Positions 7,038 through 15,100 of a stretch of DNA of 18,567 bases are shown in pieces. The translations under genes were made by a program, and so were the position numbers. The notes beneath the pieces are model-generated. The model ran no database searches and was not told the origin of the DNA. It saw nothing but the letters and a program-made list of their open reading frames with translations. The stretch is from Bacteroidales bacterium (GTDB lineage: Bacteria > Bacteroidota > Bacteroidia > Bacteroidales > UBA3824), in the NCBI GenBank assembly GCA_017645985.1, contig JAGCNK010000163.1:1-18567 (forward strand). Reading direction: 5' to 3'. Each line of letters begins with the position of its first letter. The first letter of the stretch is position 1.

Positions 7038-7126
7038 TCTAAATTGTTTTAAATCAAATATTTACAATCATTTTTACTGTAACCGGCAAACGCATAGCGC
7101 CACCGGATTTGCAATGCGCAAAGATA
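7038..7126 (-). promoter_or_regulatory. Promoter and structured leader of the SulP gene
   Basis: TATCTTTG at 7119-7126 on the minus strand is an exact TAnnTTTG -7 box. The leader of roughly 75-80 bases between it and the GTG start is GC-rich in its first half, against AT-rich flanks. It contains overlapping short inverted repeats (CGCAT with ATGCG, GCAAA with TTTGC, CCGG with CCGG) that cannot all form together. I match it to no known riboswitch. Confidence 0.4.
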
Positions 7127-7438
7127 AACCAACAGGTAAACCTGATTTGAAAGATGTGATTAAGAAATATTTAAAAATAGTGTGGAAAAAGCATTTAGCA
7201 TTAACAAAATATAAACACAGAGGCTTAAAAAAAATATTCAAATTCCCACACTTTTTTCAAGGAATAATTAAAACTTTTTTAACACAGAAACGTAAAAAAC
7301 AATATAAATACAACAATTACAGATAGTTGTAGATATATTCATTTTCCATAATTTACCCATAATTTTTCACAACAAGCATCAAAGCCGGAATTTCAATCCG
7401 GCTTTTTTCTTGCGCCGCACAAGCATTGCAAAAAAGGC
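7127..7438. other. AT-rich non-coding stretch with a possible plus-strand transcript
   Basis: This is most of the only gene-free stretch over 300 bases (7038-7508). No convincing protein gene is seen. It contains a long-range inverted repeat, AGTGTGG (7179-7185) with CCACACT (7246-7252) followed by six T residues, and ends in the plus-strand terminator at 7381-7408. No clean TAnnTTTG promoter was found on the plus strand. A small RNA is possible but unproven. Confidence 0.3.
7381..7408 (+). terminator. Plus-strand intrinsic terminator with no assigned gene
   Basis: AAAGCCGGA (7381-7389) and TCCGGCTTT (7397-7405) form a perfect nine-pair stem with a seven-base loop, and the T-run continues to 7408. 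The minus-strand side has no T-run, so its direction is plus. Upstream on that strand there is no recognised gene until the channel, which ends some 2 kb away and lies beyond the oppositely oriented SulP gene. Confidence 0.75.
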
Positions 7439-7476
7439 AAAAAAAATCCTGCCGGAAAAAACCTTTTCCGACAGGA
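7439..7476 (-). terminator. Intrinsic terminator of ppdK
   Basis: TCCTG (7447-7451) pairs with CAGGA (7472-7476) and CGGAAAA (7453-7459) with TTTTCCG (7464-7470), around the loop AACC. The one odd position is C x A on the plus strand and a G-U wobble on the minus-strand RNA. Eight A residues (7439-7446) give the T-run on the minus strand, about 32 bases beyond the ppdK stop. Confidence 0.88.
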
Positions 7477-7508
7477 CTGAAAAGAAACACTATTATTCTG
7501 TCGTATTA

Positions 7509-10241
7509 TTACTTCAACGAATCCTCAACGGCGGCCTGCGCAGCGGCAAGACGTGCGATGGGAACACGGAAGGGTGAGCAGCTGGCGTAGTTCATACCCA
7601 CGCGGGCGCAGAACTTAACCGAGTTGGGTTCGCCGCCGTGCTCGCCGCAGATACCTGTGCGGAGGTTGGGACGTACCTTGCGGCCTTTCTCTACAGCCAT
7701 TTCGATAAGCTGGCCTACTCCGTGCTGGTCGAGCACCTGGAACGGGTCTACCTTCAAAATCTTCTTCTCCAAGTATGCGGGGAGGAACGATGCGATGTCG
7801 TCGCGGCTGTATCCGAAGGTCATCTGTGTCAAGTCGTTGGTACCGAACGAGAAGTACTGTGCCTCGGTAGCGATGCGGTCGGCGGTGAGGGCTGCACGAG
7901 GTATCTCGATCATAGTACCGATTTCAAACTCGATAGTTACACCGTATTCTGCAAATACTTCCTTGGCTGTTTTCTCGATGATTTCCTTCTGCTGACGGAA
8001 CTCGTAGAGAATACCGATAAGGGGAACCATGATTTCGGGCTTGGGATTCTTGCCCTCTTTCTTGAGCTCGCAAGCTGCCGAAAGAATAGCGCGGGTCTGC
8101 ATAGCTGTGATTTCGGGGAATGTGATTCCGAGACGGCAGCCACGGTGTCCGAGCATCGGGTTGTTTTCGGCGAGCGAGTTTACACGACGCTTGATGTCGT
8201 CGATGCTTACGCCCATCTGGTCGGCCATAATCTGCTGACCTTTGGCATCGTGAGGAACAAACTCGTGCAAGGGAGGGTCGAGCAGACGGATGTTGACTGG
8301 CAAGCCGTCCATAGCCTCGAGAATACCCTTGAAGTCGGCTTTCTGGTAAGGAAGAAGTTTTGCAAGCGCTTTCTCGCGACCCTCAACGGTGTCGGCAAGA
8401 ATCATCTCGCGCATTGCGATAATCTTCTGATCCTCAAAGAACATGTGCTCGGTACGGGTCAAGCCGATACCTTTAGCTCCGAACTCACGTGCGATTTTTG
8501 CATCGTGGGGAGTGTCGGCGTTGGTGCGAACCTGAAGCACTGTATATTTGTCGCAGAGGTCCATCAGGGCTTTGAAGTCGCCGCTGAGTTCGGCAGCCTT
8601 GGTGGGAATTTCGCCGGCGTAAACCTGGCCTGTAGAGCCGTTGAGTGAGATAAAGTCGCCCTCCTTGTAGGTAACGCCTTCGATTTCTACGGTTTTGTTC
8701 TTGTAATTAACATTGATAGCGCCTGCGCCCGAAACGCAGCATTTGCCCATACCACGAGCCACAACTGCGGCGTGCGATGTCATACCGCCACGAGCTGTGA
8801 GGATACCTTCGGCAGCCGACATTCCGGCGAGGTCTTCGGGCGATGTCTCGATACGAACCATCACCACCCTCTTGCCGTCCTTGCGCCATTCCTGAGCGTC
8901 GTCGGCGTGGAATACGATTTGTCCGCAGGCAGCACCGGGACTTGCGGGAAGACCCTGTGTGATGGCTTTTGCCTTTTTGAGAGCGTCCTTGTCGAAAATC
9001 GGGTGAAGAAGTTCGTCCAATTTCTGAGGCTCGCAGCGCATGATGGCTGTCTTTTCGTCGATAAGTCCCTCGCGAACAAGGTCCATAGCGATTTTAACCA
9101 TAGCAGTACCTGTGCGTTTGCCGTTACGGGTCTGGAGGAACCAGAGTTTGCCTTCCTGAACTGTGAACTCCATATCCTGCATGTCGTGATAGTGGTTTTC
9201 GAGCTTGGTCTGAATTTCGTCGAGCTCTTTGTAGATGGCGGGCATAGCCTCTTCCATCGAGGGATATTTAGATGCGCGTTCTTCTTCGCTGATGCCTTGG
9301 AGTTTTGCCCAGCGACGAGAACCTTCGATAGTGATCTGCTGAGGAGTGCGGATACCGGCAACCACGTCTTCGCCCTGAGCGTTAACGAGGTACTCGCCGT
9401 TGAAAAGGTTCTCACCAGTGGCAGCATCGCGGCTGAAGCATACGCCAGTAGCGGATGTTTCGCCCATATTGCCGAATACCATAGCCATTACCGAAACGGC
9501 AGTACCCCATTCGTCGGGAATACCTTCCATCTTGCGGTAAAGGATAGCGCGTTCGTTCATCCAGCTGCGGAACACAGCGCAGATAGCTCCCCAGAGCTGC
9601 TCCATAGGATCGTCGGGAAAGTCGCATCCGGTCTGTTTCTTGATAGCGGCCTTGAAACGTGCCACGAGGTCTTTGAGCTCTTCAACCGAAAGGTCTTTGT
9701 CGAGCTTGACGCCACGGATTTTCTTAACCTCTTCGATAATAGCCTCAAACGGGTCGATGTCCTCTTTGTTTACGGGCTTCATGCCGAGCACCACGTCGCC
9801 GTACATCTGTACAAAGCGGCGGTAAGAGTCGTACACGAAGTGGGGATTGTTGGTTTTCTTTACCATACCCTCTGCCACGGTGTCGTTGAGACCGAGGTTG
9901 AGGATAGTGTCCATCATACCTGGCATGCTGGCACGTGCGCCAGAGCGAACCGATACGAGGCAGGGGTTCGACGCGTCGCCGAACTTAGTATTTGTAAGGC
10001 TTTCAATGTGTCTAACCGCTTTTTCTACGTCGTCTTTGATAAGGCTTACTACCTGGTCTTTGCCCTTTTCGTAATATTCGGTACAAACTTCGGTGGTGAT
10101 TGTAAATCCCGGAGGAACTGGAACTCCAATAAGGTTCATTTCTGCAAGGTTGGCGCCTTTGCCGCCAAGCAATTCTCTCATATCCGCACGGCCTTCTGCT
10201 TTCTTGTCGCCGAACAGATAAACGCGCTTTTTGTCGCTCAT
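7509..10241 (-). CDS. ppdK: Pyruvate, phosphate dikinase
   Basis: A 910-residue enzyme, full length for the family, that reversibly converts PEP, AMP and PPi to pyruvate, ATP and phosphate in the cytoplasm. All three domains are intact. The N-terminal ATP-grasp domain has LLGGKGANLAEM (24-35), SVRSGARASMPGMMDTILNL (97-116) and LWFLQTRNGKRT near 366-377. The phosphohistidine domain has GGMTSHAAVVARG (485-497) with catalytic H490. The C-terminal PEP/pyruvate barrel has FGTNDLTQMTFGYSRDD and RTGICGEHGGEP with the acid/base Cys at 865. In anaerobic Bacteroidales it probably serves PPi-linked glycolysis or gluconeogenesis. It is monocistronic, with its own promoter at 10298-10305 and terminator at 7439-7476. 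No anomaly was seen. Confidence 0.98.
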   Translation of the reverse strand: MSDKKRVYLFGDKKAEGRADMRELLGGKGANLAEMNLIGVPVPPGFTITTEVCTEYYEKGKDQVVSLIKDDVEKAVRHIESLTNTKFGDASNPCLVSVRSGARASMPGMMDTILNLGLNDTVAEGMVKKTNNPHFVYDSYRRFVQMYGDVVLGMKPVNKEDIDPFEAIIEEVKKIRGVKLDKDLSVEELKDLVARFKAAIKKQTGCDFPDDPMEQLWGAICAVFRSWMNERAILYRKMEGIPDEWGTAVSVMAMVFGNMGETSATGVCFSRDAATGENLFNGEYLVNAQGEDVVAGIRTPQQITIEGSRRWAKLQGISEEERASKYPSMEEAMPAIYKELDEIQTKLENHYHDMQDMEFTVQEGKLWFLQTRNGKRTGTAMVKIAMDLVREGLIDEKTAIMRCEPQKLDELLHPIFDKDALKKAKAITQGLPASPGAACGQIVFHADDAQEWRKDGKRVVMVRIETSPEDLAGMSAAEGILTARGGMTSHAAVVARGMGKCCVSGAGAINVNYKNKTVEIEGVTYKEGDFISLNGSTGQVYAGEIPTKAAELSGDFKALMDLCDKYTVLQVRTNADTPHDAKIAREFGAKGIGLTRTEHMFFEDQKIIAMREMILADTVEGREKALAKLLPYQKADFKGILEAMDGLPVNIRLLDPPLHEFVPHDAKGQQIMADQMGVSIDDIKRRVNSLAENNPMLGHRGCRLGITFPEITAMQTRAILSAACELKKEGKNPKPEIMVPLIGILYEFRQQKEIIEKTAKEVFAEYGVTIEFEIGTMIEIPRAALTADRIATEAQYFSFGTNDLTQMTFGYSRDDIASFLPAYLEKKILKVDPFQVLDQHGVGQLIEMAVEKGRKVRPNLRTGICGEHGGEPNSVKFCARVGMNYASCSPFRVPIARLAAAQAAVEDSLK

Positions 10242-10297
10242 AAATGTTTATAATTTTTTTAGTTAAAAATAAGTATGTGTATTAATAGTTCTGTTTG

Positions 10298-10305
10298 CAA
10301 ATATA
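10298..10305 (-). promoter_or_regulatory. -7 element for ppdK
   Basis: TATATTTG on the minus strand, a full TAnnTTTG match, 56 bases before the ATG at 10241. The upstream side is AT-rich without a clear TTTG -33 box. Confidence 0.5.
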
Positions 10306-10388
10306 AAATTAATTTTAATTCTGTGTATATTGATTTTAAAAATTTTTTTGATAAAAAAAATCAATACCGTCCGTATATGGCTGATAAT

Positions 10389-10426
10389 AAAAAAAAACAC
10401 CGTCGCACATATTCTGCGCGACGGTG
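10389..10426 (-). terminator. Intrinsic terminator after the 74-residue gene
   Basis: CACCGTCGC (10398-10406) and GCGACGGTG (10418-10426) form a perfect nine-pair stem with an 11-base loop. Nine A residues (10389-10397) become a T-run on the minus strand. It lies 38 bases past the stop of the gene at 10465-10689 and separates that transcript from ppdK. Confidence 0.88.
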
Positions 10427-10464
10427 AAAAAATAATTAATAATGAATGTACTACGTAATACAGC

Positions 10465-10689
10465 CTATTTCTTCTTGCGGGTAGCGGCTTTCTTGCCCTT
10501 GCTTGTCTGGGTGGCCTGCGACTTGCTGCTGCTCGACTGCGAGCTTGCTGAGCCGTTGGTTACTTTCTGACCGCCCTGTGACGACTGTTCGGTGCGAGGT
10601 TTTTTGCCTTTGCTTGTAGACGATGTCTGCGCCATTGTAAACGATGCTGAAAAAAGCGAGAGCGCAAGGATGAACAATAATTTCTTCAT
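10465..10689 (-). CDS. Small secreted, very basic, low-complexity protein
   Basis: A 74-residue protein. A clear signal peptide (residues 1-20, cleavage after MA before Q) is followed by about 54 residues of Ser, Thr, Gln, Gly, Lys and Arg with almost no hydrophobic residues. TSKGKK occurs twice, near each end of the mature part, and the C-terminus is TRKKK. The mature peptide has about 13 Lys/Arg against one Glu. It is probably disordered in the periplasm or outside the cell and could bind nucleic acid, polysaccharide or other anionic surfaces; this is inference from composition alone. No family is recognised. A matching terminator (10389-10426) and a possible promoter overlapping the upstream gene's stop support it as a real gene. 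Confidence 0.75.
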   Translation of the reverse strand: MKKLLFILALSLFSASFTMAQTSSTSKGKKPRTEQSSQGGQKVTNGSASSQSSSSKSQATQTSKGKKAATRKKK

Positions 10690-10763
10690 AGTTGAATGTT
10701 TTAAGATTGATACATTTGTTTATTCTGTAAATATTGTTGCATAACGGTTCGAAAACTGAAAAG

Positions 10764-10771
10764 CAAAATTA
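10764..10771 (-). promoter_or_regulatory. Possible -7 element for the 74-residue gene
   Basis: TAATTTTG on the minus strand matches TAnnTTTG and overlaps the TAA stop of the upstream gene (10769-10771), about 75 bases before the ATG at 10689. No -33 TTTG was seen at the expected distance, so the gene could instead be cotranscribed from upstream. Confidence 0.3.
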
Positions 10772-11218
10772 CGAACCTTTGATACCGCTGAGAATTGTCA
10801 CGCATCCGCGTTTGGGTTCTGCGTTCTCTTTCGACACGAGGGGAACTTTAACAAAAATCTTGATACGCTGGGTTTTGTTGCATTCATAGTCCCACACCGA
10901 CTTGTACTCGTCAGACTTGTTGTTGTAGAGTTTCTCGCCGTCCCAGTCTTCAATAGAAAACTCGAGCTGTTCGGGCAGCTGGTCGTCGCCCTTGATGATG
11001 AACCTATACGAAATGCCTTTGCTGAGGGTTTTGAAGATCAGGATTTCTTCGCCTTCGTATAGTTTTACAGCGCTGTATCTGCCGCTGATAACGTAATCTT
11101 CGAGCAGGGGCAGCACTTCTGCCTCGGTAAACTCCTTGCATTGCGCCTTGCTCTGCAAGGGCACCGACACAGATAATGTCAATAAAGCAAAAATTAGTGC
11201 AAACTTTTTCATTTTCAT
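10769..11218 (-). CDS. Exported protein of unknown function
   Basis: A 149-residue protein with a signal peptide (about residues 1-25, SKA before Q). The mature part is mixed alpha/beta with three cysteines (27, 113, 139), no transmembrane helix and no barrel-like C-terminus. A soluble periplasmic or secreted protein is most likely. The mature N-terminus QCKEF does not form a lipobox. I recognise no family. It starts 17 bases after the stop of the conserved lipoprotein gene, so the two form an operon and probably act in the same compartment. ATG at 11218 is used here; ATG at 11212 (two codons later) is equally possible. Confidence 0.75.
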   Translation of the reverse strand: MKMKKFALIFALLTLSVSVPLQSKAQCKEFTEAEVLPLLEDYVISGRYSAVKLYEGEEILIFKTLSKGISYRFIIKGDDQLPEQLEFSIEDWDGEKLYNNKSDEYKSVWDYECNKTQRIKIFVKVPLVSKENAEPKRGCVTILSGIKGS

Positions 11219-11235
11219 ATTCTTCAGGTTGTTTA

Positions 11236-12072
11236 TTATTGTATATACTCGTTTCTTATTTCAGTAATCTTCTCGGTAAGCTGGGCATACACCTTGCGGT
11301 CAACCTTGGCTGTTCCCACCTTGTCGTAGATAGTCTTCAGCTGCTGCATCTGTTTAAACAGGTAGGCAATGCCGTCGTTTTTGGAGAACTCTTTGAGCAA
11401 TCCGATCATATCGTCGAGGGTGAATTTCTGATTCTTAACAATGTCGTCGATATTGTTGTCTTCGGGAGGAAGAGTCTCGAGCATCTTGAGCGAGAGGTAA
11501 AGACCCTCAACCCATCCGCCTACGAGCACTGTGGAGGCAATTTCGTTGCGTTCGTCCTCCTCGAGGAAGTTGGTGGAGCGTGTGTAGCAGTCAGACACTA
11601 TGGACACAATCTTGTTCTTGTTGTTCATATTGTCCTGAATCTTCTGGATGGTGCTGTCGTTGAAAAATCCTACGATGCCGAGCTGCTCTGAGAGTTTCTT
11701 TACAGCGGCAAGATAGTCGATGGCTGCCTGGTTCTGCTCGTAGAGCGCGCAGAAGCTGAGGTCGGCAGAATAGATGCCGAGGTTGAGCGCCTGTGATGTC
11801 TGCGTGTTGTAGCGGCTGACGTTTGATGCAGGGCTAAGATACTCGTCGTTGTACTTGATGCCGAGCTGCTCAAGTATAAGGGCAGTTTCAACGGGCGAAG
11901 GCAGCGAATAGAAGATAAACTTGGCCTCGTCGTACGCAGTTGTGCTGATGGCGTCAACAGTGTCGGTGCTTTGTGTATTGGTTGTAGTACCACCGCCGGA
12001 ACACGATTCACTTAAAACCGCCGTCATAATTCCGGCCGTTAACAGCAGTAATGATTTCTTGATGTTGTTCAT
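11236..12072 (-). CDS. Conserved Bacteroidota lipoprotein of unknown function
   Basis: A 278-residue protein taken from the ATG at 12072, because a lipoprotein signal begins there: MNNIKKS, a hydrophobic core, then SESC with lipidated Cys at residue 24. An upstream in-frame ATG at 12150 would put 26 residues before the signal peptide and lies upstream of the probable promoter. After a Ser/Gly/Thr/Asn-rich tether the protein is mostly helical, with segments such as FIFYSLPSPVETA, ALNLGIYSADLSF and GGWVEGLYLSL. I recall such segments from uncharacterised Bacteroidota proteins. No enzymatic motif is seen. It is probably anchored in the outer or inner membrane, cotranscribed with the 149-residue exported protein, with its own promoter in the 105-base gap after the adhesin gene. 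Confidence 0.8.
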   Translation of the reverse strand: MNNIKKSLLLLTAGIMTAVLSESCSGGGTTTNTQSTDTVDAISTTAYDEAKFIFYSLPSPVETALILEQLGIKYNDEYLSPASNVSRYNTQTSQALNLGIYSADLSFCALYEQNQAAIDYLAAVKKLSEQLGIVGFFNDSTIQKIQDNMNNKNKIVSIVSDCYTRSTNFLEEDERNEIASTVLVGGWVEGLYLSLKMLETLPPEDNNIDDIVKNQKFTLDDMIGLLKEFSKNDGIAYLFKQMQQLKTIYDKVGTAKVDRKVYAQLTEKITEIRNEYIQ

Positions 12073-12137
12073 TTTTAGGTAAAATATTAATTTGAGTAAG
12101 AATTTTTTGTCAGTTAATGATTGATAAAATTCGTTGA

Positions 12138-12167
12138 TAAAGGTAAACAAAATTTTTGAAACGGCAA
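12138..12167 (-). promoter_or_regulatory. Promoter for the lipoprotein operon
   Basis: On the minus strand, TTG (12165-12167) is followed by a 19-base spacer and TACCTTTA (12138-12145), one base off TAnnTTTG. This lies 65 bases before the ATG at 12072. No terminator hairpin was seen between the adhesin stop (12178) and this promoter, so readthrough from upstream is also possible. Confidence 0.45.
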
Positions 12168-12177
12168 GCGCTTTTTT

Positions 12178-15100
12178 TTATTTTTTTGCAGGGTAACGCA
12201 CCAAAACTACGTAACCCTTTAACTGATAGAAACTTTTGTCGCGCAAAACTATGTCTGCCTTGTACACATACACACCCATCGGACAATGATGTCCCAAACG
12301 TGTGCCGTCCCAGCCTTCGGAGATGTCGGTGCCGCGGTACATGATCTGACCTTTGCGGTCGAGTATCACTATCTTGTACTGCGCAATGTCGCCATGAACG
12401 GGCACAAACACATCGTTGAGACCGTCGCCATCGGGAGTGAACGCCGTGGGGAACACCACGATAGGACTCTCAATCACAGTAACGGCATCTTTCACTACCG
12501 AGGTGTCGGTGCATGAGTTTGCCGACGTTACTATCAACGAAACGTTAAACGTGCCGCCGAACTGGTATATGTGGATAGGATTTTTCTCTTCTGATTTCTG
12601 ACCATCGCCAAAGTCCCAAAGGTAATAAGCCGCTCCGTCAGACTCGCTCGCAAGCCTCAAGCCCTGACCCTCGTACAGAGTGTCGGTGTTTTGGGCAAAG
12701 GCTGCGGTGGGCTGGGCAAACACGTGAATGGTCTTGGTGGTGGTGGTGGCAGCTCCGCAGTCGCCGTATGCCGTAAGGCTTACTTCGTATTCGCCAGAGC
12801 CCTCAAACGTGTGAGTGGCTTTGAGCGATTTGCTTGTGGTGCCGTCGCCAAAGTTCCAAACGCACGAGTCGCTGTTGATCGACTCGTCGGCAAACTCAAC
12901 TGTAACAGGCTGGCAGCCCTGGGTTTTGTCTACCTTCATCGACGCTATCACAGGACGCCCCTCGATCACAAACTGGAACGACAATGTGTCGTAGCATACG
13001 CCGTCGGTCTGAATAAGGTTGATATTGTAGTTGCCGCACCGTTCGTAGGTATGGCTGGTTTCTTCTATCACGTGCGAGATGTTGCCGTCGCCAAAATCCC
13101 ATTCTGCCTCGGTGATATTCTGGCTCATGTTGGCAAAATTGATCGTGGTTTCGGGATATGTAGCTGTGTTGTTGGTAACACGCACATCGGTAACGGGCTG
13201 GGGATGTACCTTAAGCTTAACCGAGGCTGTGTCGGTACAGCCGATGCCACCCGCCTGCATCATTGTGGCCTTGATGGTGTAGGTCTGCGGAGCTCCGTTA
13301 GTGTTGACAAACGTATGTTTGGTAGGACCTGTGCAGTCGTAAATCTTGGTTCCGTCGGAGATGTCGTAAGTGGTGAATCCGCCAGAATTATCCTGAGTCA
13401 TAGTAACTTGCAATGGCGAACAGCCTTCGTAAGTATCAAGCGTGAATCCTGCGATGTTGGGCGGACGAGTAAGCGTTATGCCTGATAGCTTCACCTTGCA
13501 GTCGTGAGCGTCTTTTACCGAGACCGAATATGTGCTGTCGGTAAGGAATGAGAACACGCCCGAACCGTACTGCCAAGTTTTCTCGTCGAGAGAGAACTGG
13601 TACGGTTTGGTGCCGCCCTTGGCAGATGTCAGAATCTTGCCGGTGTTGCCGGTGTTGCATATCACGTCGTATTTTTCGTAGTCGGCCTCAAGTTCAGCCG
13701 GATCCACTATCTCCAAATCGTAATGATAATCATGCGTGCAGTTTTGCGAATCCTTTGCCTTGATAGAATATTTGCCAGGAGCCACATTGGAGTAAACCAA
13801 ATCTGAAGATGGATAAGTCTGTCCGTTGTCGAACGAGAACTTGTACGGAGGAGTTCCGCCCGTGGCAGAAACAGTAACTTCAGCATCATCATCGCCGTGG
13901 CATTTGATTTCGTTGGTGAGCTTAGCTGTATAATGGAACTTTTCAGGCTGTTCGATAGTTACCGAAGCCCACGCCTGGCAATTGTTTTTATCTTTGATGA
14001 TAAACTCGTAGGTAGACGAAGGCATATCGGTAAACACACCAGTGGAGTTCTCTGCGCTATAGTTGAAACCCGTAGCCGAGTATGTGTAAGGAGCGATACC
14101 GCCGCTCACAACTATGGTGGCAGTACCTTTGCGGTCGCCGTAGCAGGTGGTCACATGTGTGGAATCTTTGGAGACAACCACAAGCTCGGGAGGACGGTCG
14201 ATTGTAAACGATCCGTCGAGCCGGCAGTTGTATGCGTCAAGCACATAGTAATTATATATTTGTCCGCCATAGAGGTTGTCAAATTCGCCTGTATACGAAT
14301 TAGGATCTGCGTTGCCTTCAAGATAGAAATGGTATGGGAAGTCAGACTGGAACGGTTTGCCTCCTGAAACAGTAACCTTGGCGCTGCCGGTGGGCGAACC
14401 GTAGCAAAGCGACGGTGTTGTCTCGGTGGATTCAACCTTAAACAGTTCCGGCTCAGTAATAACAATGTCGGACGAGTAGGTAACGGTACAATTGTTTTCG
14501 TCGATGACCATAGGACGGTATGTGCCAGCTGTCAGGTTGGTGTATTCGGCCGATGCCGCCACCATATTCACATAACTACCTGTAGCAGAAACCTTTGACT
14601 TTAAAGTTCCGTAGCCACCGGTTGCCAAGAAAGTGATTTTTCCGTTTTGTTCGCCTTTGCATCCTTCGATATCCTTGTGCTTAACGTCGTAAATACGGAG
14701 CTGCTCAGGCTGCGAAAGATACACAGGAACATCCGCTTTTTTCTCGCAACCATGTTTGTCAACCACGCGGACAGTGTAGTAACCTGCGCCCAAATTGGTG
14801 AACTTATTATTGTCGGGGTCTTGGTCGGGGTCTTCGGAGAGGAAATACTGATACGGACTGGTGCCGCCGTTTGCCGTCACTGTAATAGAGCCGTTGGTGT
14901 TGCCAAAGCACGTAGTTACATTGGTGTATGTGGTGGTAAACGTAAGAGCCGCTGGCTGGTCGATATGAGCCTGTTCTATATTCGACACACATCCGTTGCC
15001 ATCGGTTACCCTGAAGTCATAATCGCCGGCATAGAGAGGAATTACATTGGAGCTATGCATATAGAAACCGCTGTTGCCTGTCTGGCGATACTCGTATTTA

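Noticed and set aside
5784..7052. A 422-codon open frame on the plus strand, antisense to the SulP gene.
   Set aside because: Rich in His, Asn, Lys and Arg with no domain or signal; explained as a shadow of the membrane-protein codons opposite.
7114..7326. A 70-codon plus-strand open frame coding for a very basic peptide, ahead of the orphan terminator.
   Set aside because: The Lys, Phe, Ile, Asn and Tyr content is what AT-rich non-coding DNA gives by chance. There is no promoter, signal or homology to support it, though it remains a fallback explanation for the terminator.
8772..10253. A 493-codon open frame on the plus strand, antisense to ppdK, plus a 336-codon one at 7638-8648.
   Set aside because: Both lie wholly opposite a textbook ppdK gene, have no recognisable domain, and their composition follows from the codon bias of the gene on the other strand.
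12691..13485. Plus-strand open frames opposite the giant adhesin (for example 12691-13485 and 14647-15330).
   Set aside because: The Gly/Val/Cys-rich products mirror the Thr/Asn/Pro/Ala codons of the adhesin. No domain is recognised and they lie fully inside a well-supported gene.
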